Source: Anarhynchus alexandrinus (lineage: Eukaryota > Chordata > Aves > Charadriiformes > Charadriidae). From it: 64,000 bases of DNA. Positions 42,901 through 54,988 of the stretch are shown here, one piece after another; position 1 is the first letter of the stretch; each line of letters opens with the position of its first letter. The DNA is taken from the NCBI GenBank assembly GCA_008711295.1, contig VUYV01000004.1:7340577-7404576 (forward strand), in the 5' to 3' direction. The notes under the pieces were generated by a model. The model worked only from the letters and a program-made list of their open reading frames with translations. It did no database searches and was not told where the DNA came from. Position numbers and translations under genes: made by a program.

Positions 42901-45900
42901 GCTCTAAGCTACAGGCCTAGGATAAACTATGGCCTCATACCGTATCTCAGCTGCTTGAAAACATGTTTCAGAAGTAGCAGGGACAGTACAGAACAGGTCA
43001 GGTGAAGAAAGCAAGTTGTGCAAAGAACCAAAGGTACAATATAGATTAATATGGTTGAAGGTATTCAACTGCCAGAGCTGCAGGAGGTGAGGAGTGATGG
43101 AATACCGAGAGCTAAATATGTGCAGCAGAGTGCATAGGGGGAGGCAGGGGCAGGCAACAGCCTACAGGCAGTTGAAGGGGAGCTGGAAGGAGTCTCTAAT
43201 GAAGGCAGAAATCGTTCTGAGTGACTCAGAATATTGGTATTCACAAAGAGAATTGAGAACAGGCAAAAATAAATAAAGCTGAAAGCAAAACCCAAAGGCC
43301 AAATCCCTCTCAATAGCCAGAACGCTGATATAATCTGAGCAACCAAACAACAGGTCCTTGTGAAAACCCCTCTGTGGCTGCTTCCTGCACACCAGCCTCT
43401 CGCAACGGCTGGAGGCAGCTCCCACTGCCCAAGCCAGAGAGCTTTGCAGGCTGCAGTTGTACTGACATCATTTTTCTTACAGAACGCACCCCGGTGGTCT
43501 CCCCTTTACACCCCCAGCCCTCGGCTTCCCCTGACATCTCAGCTCACGCATTGTGTAACTTCACAAGCTTCCCTTGAGCCCTGAGCAGCTCAGCTCCGCT
43601 TTCACTAGCTGCCAACTTTTGTACGTGTCACAGGCACACACGTCGGTCACCGACAGATTCAAAGTCACAGTAGTTTTATTTATGAGTGGATTTATGCTAG
43701 CCAACTTCCAGAACCTGCTGCCATCAGCCCAAAATGTATGCAGGCAGCATTTAACTAAAAACCCAAGTTCTGTAAGTTTTACAGTGAAGACTGAAAAACA
43801 GACTAGTTTCAATTTTTTTATACAAGTGTGATGGCTTTTTGCCTTTCTTTTTTACTTTTCATTAAAGAGCAAAGAAGTTAGTTACATATATTGAACTGAG
43901 ACCAGTAAGACTGAAAGAGGGGAAAGCCTTCCTGACAGTGAGATCTATGCGTCAATGGAGCAGTCTCCCGGAGGGGGCGATGGGAGCACCAGAAGTGCTT
44001 TGGCAGGGCCGGCGCTAAGTGCTGCCAGTGATGGAGCCAACTCCCAGAGGACTGCCATGAGACACACAGGCCCTCAGCCATTAGCCTGCTAATGCACATC
44101 CTGGCTTGGCCGATTGCTGTTTGGGAATAGCTCATTGACTTGACATTTCATTAACAAGAAAAAATTAGAAGACAATTTTCTAATGGTAGGGGCAGGCCTT
44201 TGCAATGTATCTTCCCATTACAAAAGGTGATTATTAGTAAGGGGAAGAAATGAACAGTTTTCATGAGTATTTGTATTAGGATTTATTCATTAACCTTTCC
44301 TTAAACTACTTTAAAGTAAAAAATACTAAATTGCTTGGATTCCCTCTTTTACCCTGCAGAAAACAGCCACTTCCCAGTCTCTTGCTAGCATTACCAAATA
44401 AATAAAAAAGTAAAAGCCACCAGTTACAGAGGGGCTTAAGACTGCAAATAGAGATCCATAATTTCTTTACCTTAGAAGGCAGACAAAACCAAGACACAAA
44501 CTGAGATGCTAAAATCAAGGCAAAAACCAGCCTTATAAACATTTCCAGGGGGAAGAACATAATGGGTGGGAAAAAAACTAGATTAAACTATTTTTCCAAG
44601 GTTTTAACGTCAGTCCAAAACCAAGCACTTTAAATGCTTTCCTCATAATCTTCTGGTTAGTATACACCACACTGTGTAGCAGGAACATTGTTTCAATGGT
44701 TCAACTGGTAGCTTCCAAACACACTGTATTTAGACTTTAAATGTAACCGTAATATGAATGTCTAGGGTTTGATGTTTACTTTTGTGTCCTCATCCATCCC
44801 CAGTACATGCAATCAGCTTTAGATCTGTAGTAAGAGGAAGGTCTGTCCATGTATGATTTGATATTTCCAACATTTTGAAGAGATGAAAATCCATTGAAGG
44901 GTGAGACAGAGAGAGGGAGAGGATTAATTTTTGTTTTTAAAAGCAGACTCGCCAATGCGACAGCAAAGCCTGCCTACACTGTTGAACTTGACCTTTGCCT
45001 CAACTGCAATGTTTCATTTCTTTGGAAAGATAGTAGACTTCAGACGGATAGGACTCTACCGAATGGCAGAGTCATTTCAGCATTTAATTAATTCTCCCAT
45101 CCCCAGAATCCCCCACAGCAGGGGTTCAGCTGGAGCAGGGCTAAAGCAGCTGTGCTCCAGGGAGTCCTTGGAGAGCCAACATGAAGCACACAGTACCTTC
45201 AGAGACCAAAGACATTTGGCCAGCTAAGCCTGTCAGGGAAAACTTCCGACACGTGTCCATGCTTCACCCCATGCTGGCCATTCCAGCTGCTGGAACAGCT
45301 GTGTGGAATTAGCTGCATCAACAGAAAGCAATTGGGTAAAATACCTGATGTCAGTGGCCCAACTCGTGTTACCTGTGCCTGTCTGTAACCCAACAATTAG
45401 ATCCATCATTAGCAGCTCGGCTTAATTATAACTTAGAACTTCTCGAAGCATAGACTTTGCACAAGAGTTTAAATGACTACAATTAATTATACAGAAAGCC
45501 TGAAGTGTCTTCTGGTCCATTGTTAAAATTTTTTTCCTTTCCCCACACTGACACCAGAACTTGGTTTTGTAAAAGAACGGAGCTGCAGACTAAAAGAGAG
45601 GCATCTCTTGTAGCCTGATAAATACACAGAGAAACACCTTTTAGGTCTTACATAAAAGAGAAACAAGGCTTCAGATTTTTTTAATCTTGACTAAGAGATG
45701 CAAAAAGGAGTATTATTGTAGCCTATACTTGTTTAGTCCCACTCTTTACATGCATGACTTCTTTCCTGCCTCTCATTTAAAAGGCTTTTTGCACTCTCCC
45801 CAAATTACTGCTGTTGGCCATTATCAGAGATAATGTACCCCAGCCTGAACCAACTACTTGACTTTTAACCAGTAAAAAGCAAAACCCAGGATTAGTGCCA

Positions 45901-48900
45901 GAAACACTGCAATTTCTTAAAAGTTACAGGGAAGGAAGGAAGGTAGGTATTATCATGCAAAAAAATTTCCCACTCAGCTTTCCAGTGCCTACCTGCAAGA
46001 TGAAAATATTATGGGAATGACACAGCATGCAGAGTGCTCTTTTGAACAATTTGTGGCAATGGGTGACATCACATATCTTTTCCTATTGCTATTTGGTTTG
46101 CTTTGGCCAAAGGAAAGAGGGAGCCCTCTAGGGGTAGAAAGACAAAGCCCTGAGCAGCATTCAGACACCTGCAGGACAATTTACCTTTTCCATACCGACA
46201 CCCTCCTGCCTTACCTGGTGAGAGGAGCAGTTTCCTGACGTGTGCAAGGGCTCGGAAGCCGAAGGTCGACACAGGAAAATCAGGCTGGGTAGAAGGAGGT
46301 CACAGGCTCTTTCCTGGAAGTGCTTACTCTACGGCCTAGAATATGATGTGGGAAGTAAGTCTCTTTTCTATTGTTTCTGCAATCTTTTTCAGGGAAAAGA
46401 GAACCTCATGAAACTGCAGACTGAAGTACTGTTAGCTAGTCTGGCCCACCACAACATAGCTACATTTTTTTCTTTTAGGCTATGCAAAAGAATTGGTTTT
46501 GCCTTACTATATGCCTCAAGCGTACAATGAACTCTTGCATAAAATGAGCGGGTTTCTGTTTGTCAAGGCATGTTCAAAATATTTCTTTCCAAGAGCTACT
46601 TCTATTTCAAGGCTAGATAACAGCTGCACCATTTAAACATTTAAATATTTTCTCATTCTAATGAGAACTTACAATTCCTTCCAAACAGCTCAACATAACA
46701 ACATGAGAATGTGGCAAACCCAAACTTCAAAACATTTTAACTCCAGTAAAAAAAAAAACCACACCACCAAAATGCAAGTATCAAAAAGCACCTAACAAGA
46801 TATCAATAATTATTTGTAGTGCAACAGGTAACAGATTTTGTCAGATATGCAAAAAAGAAAAGTTCAAGAACAACTTAACACTTTGAAAAAACAAGTTTTG
46901 TTTTATATAAGGGATGTTGACTGTAAGACACTTGCACAGTTACATATGCAAAACTGCATTATCAGTTTGGTGAAATAGGTAAATACCCATTACAATCTCT
47001 ACACATAATTTACGAGCAACTTTCTGCATGACATATTCAAGGTTATGCTTGATTCTGTAAAAAAAAAAAATAAATACAGACAGTAACATGAAAGCCTGTA
47101 ATCTACATTAGTGCTACTTGAATAGCAAACTTGATCTAGATGCAGAAAATGTTGTGTCTGGCCCTCACCAAAGAGCAGAGACAGATGAAGTCTGCATTAC
47201 TATAGGAGAGCCCATAATTCTTACAGTTCTCCTAGTCTCTGAAGAAGCACTTCTGCTCACTCCATTTCCCAGGTGTAGAGGACAGGCATTTCCAGACTGA
47301 TCTGGTAGAGCCGAAGAATTAATTTCTGCATAGCAAGCCCCTGTAAAGTTTCCTAGAGAACCTGGATGAAACCAACAAATACTAGTCAAGGTAAACTGAG
47401 CAGCTGTACAAGAATTAAATAGCCCTCATCTGTGTTGTAACAGTCACTAATTCAAGCTGAAACAGAAACATCTGCCTCATCACCACTGTTATTTCATTAC
47501 TTTCTACAGTCTAGGAAATGAGCGGCTACAGATTTTACAGCACGTTGTCCGCAAAGAAACATACATCAAATGGGGGTGGTTAAAAATAATATGAAGTTTG
47601 GTTATTGGTAGCTCAAACAATTGAGATGGATAATGCTTCTGTGTCATGAACCCCATCAACAGCATCTAAATTTAGCTTCATGTAGCTTTAAACCAAAGTT
47701 TTACATTTATTTCCATAGGCTTATCGATTGCTTCTTGCTCAAACCCACCAGCAACAGAGACTGCAGATGACTGGTATCACAGAGCAGAAGGTTGGCTATG
47801 AGCCCCATGTTGAACACATGGTCTACTGGAGATCTGCTAGATGAAAAAGAAAACATTCATGAGTAAGATAGCACAGCCAACAAGAATCAGCAACGTCTGG
47901 ATTTCACCTCCTACTCATGAAAAGGAGACAGTAAAGCCAATGTTGGGCACCAGCAAGGAGAAACAATAGTGATGTCCAGTCCTGTTCTCAACTGCAGCTG
48001 GAACAAGCTCAGGTCTATAGCAAGACAGCACCCTTTGTTAGGAAGTACCAAAGATACCTACACAACACTGGAGTAATTTTGTTCAGCTCTGTGTCGTTAT
48101 CAGCAAAGAGTAGCTGTAGTTGCCTTTGGACTGTGGAATTACCTGGATGATGGATTCCCACAGTTGTGTTACATAATCATGAAAGAACAGCAGAACTTAG
48201 CTGTTGCTTATGCTCCCTGGTGAGCTAAGTGAATCACAGGCTAGGAAACTGCTGCTAAACCTAGTCAAGCAAATTCCCAACCTACACTTTTCTGAGAATT
48301 TGCTACCTTCCTAGAGATTTATATAAGAAAATTTCTATTTTCTTCCTAGAAACAAGTGAATTTTCACCCCTGGAATTCAAACAGCTAAACCACTAAAACA
48401 TTTAGAACCATGAAATGATGAAAAGAAAATAATGAAAAAAATTTTCAAGAAATTTGAGGTTTGATCTGAAGCAGGTTCAAGTATGCCCACAGCATCTTGA
48501 GCAGAATCTACCTGATGATTGATTATGGTTATCCTTGTTTTTGTATTTGAAGAAATATCTTATCTGCTTCCCTCTGACGCAGCATTCTGGGCTCTTAATA
48601 GTTTTTTATTTTTCTTCTTCGCTAGGATAAATACAATAGAATTTAGACAAACTGCCTAAAATACTGTGTCTCTCAGATCCCCAAGACTGTTAAAGCTTGC
48701 TTTTTGTTGAATCTCTTATCTCTGTCCTGCCCACCTTACATCTTCTTTTCTTGATGATATGAACACCAGCACTTCAGAAACAATCACACAGATTAGCTTA
48801 GCTTCCAAGCCATACTTATATTTTGAAAGACACCATCCTTCTCAAAACTTCCTCTATGTTCTGTAGAACAGAACAGAACCCTAATGTACTCCAAGAATTC

Positions 48901-50706
48901 ACTGTCCATCCTTCCACTTCAGCTGTTAAAGACCACTTCTTTAACAAGTATGCAAGTAAACAAAAGATTGTCACAATCTCTGCTGCAACAGGGTCTTTCA
49001 GATCATTACTACATTACTGTAAGACATTAGGTAGTATGCTGAACTTAACCTGCACTATTACTGTTGTTAGCTGGTAAAAATAATGAAAGAAAACTTAGAT
49101 CAAAACAATGAATCAGAGGCACGCAGTCCATTTCTAAGATGGTTTTAGTGACCTCATCTTTTAAAGTAAGCAAGCTCTGTGATCGCAAGGATTGTTTCCT
49201 TCTAGTGCTTCCACTGGCTTCTCTTCCCAGAAAGGCCCTATGGAAGAAGGTAAGATTTGGTGACCACTCAAAGATGTGCAACGTGACCACTGCGGATCCA
49301 GCCACTGGAATTATCAGAATGAAAAGTACATTTAAGAAAAGAAACAAACAATGCTTTAAATCACTTTACTTTATTAATACTTCAGAAACATCAGATGCTA
49401 CAGCGGAGAGTTTTTATCCCCACCTGTTTCCAATCACTGCTTTGAAACAACTTCTTGCAATATGCAAATAGATACATGAGGCACTGTGTGAGTACAAAAG
49501 TGACAATACAAAAAACCCAACAATTAAACCTCATGCAATACATACACACATATATATATAAAAAATATGGTAATGTAGCATAATACACACAAGCACTATT
49601 AGAACAACCCATGTAAATGAATGTACAATATGCATAGCATTTAATGATCAATGACAACTGGTTTCTGACCTGTGCACAAAACCAGTCAGCTTAAATAGGA
49701 TTTTTAAGATACTAGATAACTGGTTAAGCCACAGCTTATAAAACCTGCTGTACTGCAGCTTTTCTGCTCAGGGTCACAAGTGCAGATTAGCATACAAAAT
49801 AAATAAGGACTACAATTCTACAACACTTGGCTAACAGCTCTTATTTCAAAATCACTGGCCCTCTTACTTTCATTCAAGATTCATTAGCCAACACAGTGGC
49901 AAGAAATGTGCCTAAAGCAACAGTTCTGCTCTTGTACTGTTTTAATACTGATAAGAACACATATTTTTAACTCAGCAGGAGTAGTTACAGAGGTCTAACT
50001 TACCACTAAATAAGCACAGGATTGACGTTATCGTACAGAGCAGACACTGAAGAATGACACTGACTGAGAGGTTGATTAGCCACGTGGTATGCTGCAGTTA
50101 CCAACCTGTCTGTTGGGTCAACTAGGGCAAGAAAGAGAGAGAACTGAAGAGGTGAAGAAAGCAAGCTTCCTCCCCGCCCTCTAAACAGTGCAAATGTTTG
50201 AAAACACAAACAATCTGCAGGAACAAGGAAATACAGAGACAAGAATATTTCGGAAGTCCTATATTCAGGATGAGAGCTACTGTTACCCGAAATAAGCTTA
50301 AGTATTCCTATGGAATAACATGCAAATAACAGGATTTTCTTCTTACACGTCCAATACTGGTCAATGCCAAAGACACAACAGTTGTTGTAGTCTCTTATCT
50401 TCCTAGCTGACATGGTACTTTCTACACTCTTGGTGTTGCAGGCCTCCAAAGATTGGACCACATTCACTATGAACACAAATGAAACTAAAATTATAAAGTG
50501 GCAATTGAACTGACTTAACAGCCAATGGAGTTTACAGTCTAAGAAGCAGCATTTTGGGGAGGGGGGCTGACAATGTAAAAGGACATAAAAGATAGAAGAA
50601 AAAGAAAATTGGGAAGAGAATAAGGAGACAGAGCAGGCCTTTTTTTTTGGTAGTATAAGGTTTTAACCCTCAAACAAACAAACATCTTGCTATTATTAAA
50701 CACACT
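42901..50706. other. Intergenic sequence
   Basis: No gene is recognised. It holds the CR1/L3-like relic at 43890-44075, several short A- or T-rich stretches (46750, 47060) and a TA/CA microsatellite at about 49540-49560. The longest frame is 50006-50476 on the minus strand (156 codons), discussed separately. Confidence 0.6.
43890..44075 (+). repeat. CR1/L3-like LINE fragment
   Basis: Contains GGAAAGCCTTCCTGACAGTG followed by AATGGAGCAGTCTCCCGGAG and GATGGGAGCACCAGAAGTG. This is the order of the block AAAACTTCCTGACAGTGAG / GTGGAACAGTCTCCC / GTGGGAGCACCATC found in the 3'UTRs of old CR1/L3-type LINEs. It is degenerate, with no terminal repeat visible. Confidence 0.45.
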
Positions 50707-50789
50707 GAAAGAAAAAAAGAAGAAGAAAAAAAGAAGAAAAAAGAAGAAGAAAAAAAGAAGAAGAAAAAAAGAAGAAGAAAAAAAAGAAA
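50707..50789. repeat. Polypurine (GAA/A-run) microsatellite
   Basis: About 83 bases of pure A/G on the plus strand, built from imperfect units of about 14 bases (GAAGAAGAAAAAAA) repeated roughly five times. The strand is purine-only and locally mirror-symmetric, the composition associated with triplex (H-DNA) formation and slippage. Confidence 0.92.
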
Positions 50790-53700
50790 GCAGCATTAAT
50801 CATCCAGTATTAAGCAGAATGCCTTTTAACAAAGTTAGAAAGGGCAACATGAAAAAGAGGAAGTCATAGTATTTAATCGCCCTGAGAAGGTCCCCATAGG
50901 ATCTCTCTAGTTTCCTAGCTATTATCTCTTTATCCTTAGACATCCAAAATGAACCATCATTCCTGAGATACAAGGATGAACACTTCCTGCAGGGAGTGAT
51001 GGTCACACCTTCCAGCTCCATTTGCCAAAGCGACAAACCTTCCACATGCCTACTCTATTGCCACACGAATGACAATAAACTTCAAGAAGTGATCCACTAG
51101 ATCAGGAAAGACTGATGAAGTTCTTGTGCGTGGAAATCCAGAACCATTTAATCATTAATAAGTTCAGTACTTGCTATATTAATATCTCCTGGGAATTAGT
51201 AATCAGGCTTAACAGTTGAGAGAAAATTCAATAATCATAATCTAATTAGTCACAAAACCCAGATACATTCAGCTCCTTAGAAAGTTAAATATATCTTCTC
51301 TCTTCAGACTAAGAAGCACATATCAACAACAAGACATGAAACCCTGACTGAGAGGAGTTTGTTAACAAAATAAAGAGACATTACAAAGCAGCCAAATTCT
51401 TTTGCTTAAAACAGTGGTTTTAAGCTGACAGTGCACTGCCAACTCTTCTAGGTTGTTTTTTTTTTATTCCATTGTTTGCTTTCCAAGAAGCTTGAAAACA
51501 TTTCTTTTCCTATTGATTTGTCCTCTTCTGTTTGACAAAGCTGCATCTTGCTAAATTTTCTGTGCTGCCAACACAGCTGTCTTTTGTTTATTTTTGTGTG
51601 CACCAGCAGCAGCATGTACAGCTTGGAAAACACATCAAACTAGCAACACTGAACAGCTTGTGGGGAAGGCTTGTGAGCGTTCAGGCTCTGGTGGGTCACA
51701 CCAAAATAAAGGTTTAAGTGATTCTCTGAAAGCTTTTGGTTTCCTGTTCTATTCAGAGATAAGGTTATCACAAAAGCCTACCAGTTCATTTTAAGGTAGT
51801 ATTTTAAGTGGTGTTTATGCCAGATAGGTGTTCACGTCCAGTCACTCCCTCGTGTTTCCATTTGACTACTTTCCAGCGACGTGAGTGATATAAACAGAAA
51901 CAACTTTAGATAAAGTAAAATCCAATAAATATATGCAAAACAACCAAAACATATGCAGAAAGTGGCTGTCTTAGCTCTAAGAGCTGTCAATGCTGCTAAA
52001 CAAATACTCAACAGAGCTGGCTGTTTGAGTGGCTCGATTTAGGACAGCAGGGAGGACCAGCCTCTTGGGTTTGGTGCTGTCAGTTTTAACGGTTATGACT
52101 AGCCTGGCAGAACACCCATTGCTTTCCAGCACAACTATTCAAACATAATCAGACCTGCTGTAAACACGTGTTTAGAGAGAATACATAACTTAGCGTAGAT
52201 TGGGAAGGTTTGCACTCATTTGAAAGCTCGTTTTCCTCCCTCTCCAACCCTTCCTGAATGACGTTTTGTCCATCAGGAGTTGTTTGCCCTTCAAAAAGGG
52301 GAATGGACCATTACTTCCTAGGAGGATTTTGTCTGATGGCTCAGGCCCAATTGTAAAAGGGACAGTAATAGAACTAAGCAGGGAAATTTAATTCAGGCTT
52401 AACTAGAGCTAAATTCTATATGAATCATCTGCAATCTGCTCTGTTGTGGCTAACATCCCCCCACCTTCCCCCTGAAGCATTTGCTTGCTACTTCAGTACT
52501 GTAAGACTAGAAATAGACCTTGTCTGGTGCCGTGCATCAAGTACCTGCATCCACAAGAATACAAGTAATTTAACCAAGTCTCACTTACACAGAGTGGAGC
52601 TGCAATCTTAATTTCGACTTTAGGCAGCTCAACTAACTGTTTATGCCCTTTGCCGGTATTTGCCGGTTACCTTTTGTGCAATGCCATTTAGAAACACCTA
52701 TGTTCCTCAGCCACTTGTTGTGGAAGCTCCTTTCTGTTAGTTTTTAAAGGATTGCCTGGGAGGGAAGTTTCAACCCCAAACAGCTGCTTTAAGCTATCAA
52801 CTGAAAATAGGTTTTCCAGTGCAGACAGCCAACTTCTCTCCAGAATTCAGAAAGCAAGAGAAGCACTTTTCCCAACATTCAACAAAAAAATGGAAATTTT
52901 AGTGGCTTTTCATGACAGAAAGCTAATAGCGCTGGAAATGCTTTTAAAAAGAGCAGTATCTCATCTGACTTTGAATTCAGATAAGTGTCTATTAAATGCT
53001 ATTAAAGTCATCACTGTGATTAACACTATTCAACTGCCAACTCTGCTGTAACCACTCTGTGCCCAATTACTCACCAGCCGTATCGATTCATTAACACGCT
53101 TCATGGCACTTACTCATGGCAGCCGTTGCGCAGTGACCAGTTACTGCATATACCGAACACTCCCTCTGAGCACTACCTTACACATACGGATGTTTAGAAA
53201 AATCCATTTACTAGCATTAGCTTCCAAGACAGTGTTGAGGGGTCACAGTAAGTCACCTCGGATGCTTTTACTGTGATTCCTTCCTTGGCTGTTTGAAGAC
53301 AGAGTTACCACATCTGAGTTTTGCCTTTTTAATGGGCTTGTTTCTAATTCTTTCAAGCACTGGTATTTCACTCTAAAGAACTGACATTTGTAGCTCTATT
53401 TTCCAGCCCACTTCCTTTTTAAAATAGGCATTAATAATACTTAAATGCATTCCTGTCTCTCTCTTTCACTGCTCCATCACTCAGAGGGTGGATTTTACTT
53501 AATCTCCCTCTGTTTTAAAAATTTTCCTGCATTTCTGTCCTCTGTATTCTCAGAAAAAAAAAAAAAATTCCCAAACCAACCCCCCAACAAACGTAATTTG
53601 TAAAATTGTAATCTTCTCTATGTCAGACCCAGAAGAATTCAGAGTCTTTGATATGTTTCTCTGCAGGAGAGGGCAGGGTAGGGAAGAGAAGGGAAAGAAA

Positions 53701-54106
53701 GGTAGAAGTATGAATTACCCATAAGCAAAAGAAATGTAGGATACCCACTAAGCAGAATGACTAAAGTTAGTTTTCAATCAAGCACAATACAAGAATTTAA
53801 GCGTGCTCTGTTTTGAAAATGCAAGCTCCTTTAAGGAGCAATTTTTCTGGTGCTGGGTGCTAAAGTGCAGCAGCAGATATTCGTTTGGAGTCTAGTAAAA
53901 TATGAAAATACTTTCAGTTTTCACTGAACATTTGTCTTGAATCCTTTAGCTAGCTTCTCCAGCTTCAAAGATTTTTGGCTAGACTCAAGAATTGTTTTTG
54001 TTGCAGGCCCATCAGAAAGAGAACAAGTAAACTGGCAAATTAGTCCATTTGACATTGGTGGACAAGTGTTAATATATTGTTAATATAACAAGTGTTAATA
54101 TATATT

Positions 54107-54130
54107 CCTCTCTGGGAAGACCCAGAGAGG
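54107..54130. repeat. Perfect inverted repeat (10-bp stem, 4-nt loop)
   Basis: CCTCTCTGGG, then AAGA, then CCCAGAGAGG. Both arms are exact complements. It directly follows a short direct repeat, ACAAGTGTTAATATA at 54062-54076 and 54088-54102. Confidence 0.9.
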
Positions 54131-54982
54131 CAAGATCACTCTCTCACCAAAATTACATATTATTTTTAACCAAAGGAGGGAAGGAAAACAGAACAACCAA
54201 CACCAGAAATCCAACAATTTTTTAAGAGGAAAGACAAGAAAAGCTGATGTAGCATATTAGCATTGTAAATTCAAAACATAGCACCACTCCATATTTTGGA
54301 CTATTTAGCTCAACTTCATAAACTTCTGCTGGAGCTCCTTCCCCTCTCTCCTCACCACCCATACTGCTGACACTTCCTCTAACAGTATTACGCACTATAG
54401 CTCGTGGATTCTAAAAGTGCTATCAAAGTCACAGGTGAAACAAAAATTGAAGGTTGCTTTGCCATGCCAAGGAGAAGACCAACCTGATGACTATTTTCAA
54501 TTGAATTTTAAAAGTGCACTTCCAAAATCCATACTTGCACCCCGTGTCATACTTTCCTTACTGATTTTACATCAAAGTTGAAATATTGGGTTTTCAGTTT
54601 AAAAAAAAAGAAAGTTTCAAGAGTAGATAAGACATCTCCAAAACCAAGTTTCCCCCTAATAGTATGTGAAATTTTACTGTAGGTGACACATTCACATTAA
54701 GACTTATTCCACTGATAGGATACAAACTGCCATTTTTGACCCAGTTACAACTCATATAGACCTGACTAGACTTTTTAAAGCTAGTAAGAAGTCTCTGAGA
54801 ATTAGCAAAATATTTTGTATCCCCTCTGAAATCTGTATGAGTTCCCAAAGACTATTCCTATCCACTTACATCTCAAAGAAATGAGGCACTAGGTCATTCA
54901 GAATGAAAATATCTATGTAAGGGAACAGCTTCTCAGAATGCAGAATTTCTTCCCTAGAGCATAGCTTCAGAATTAATTTTTT

Positions 54983-54988
54983 TTTATT
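54983..54988 (-). terminator. PPM1F: Candidate PPM1F polyadenylation signal
   Basis: A minus-strand AATAAA followed by a run of A, about 2.66 kb downstream of the PPM1F stop. That distance is plausible for this gene, which has a long 3'UTR in mammals. A genomic A-run can mimic a signal and no downstream GU-rich element was verified. Confidence 0.2.

Noticed and set aside
46240..46530. 96-codon frame that at first sight looks kinase-like (TEVLLASLAHHNIA)
   Set aside because: No glycine loop, lysine or HRD motif nearby; an isolated chance resemblance.
50687..50869. Lysine-rich frame and its Phe/Leu-rich antisense frame
   Set aside because: Both are translations of the polypurine microsatellite.
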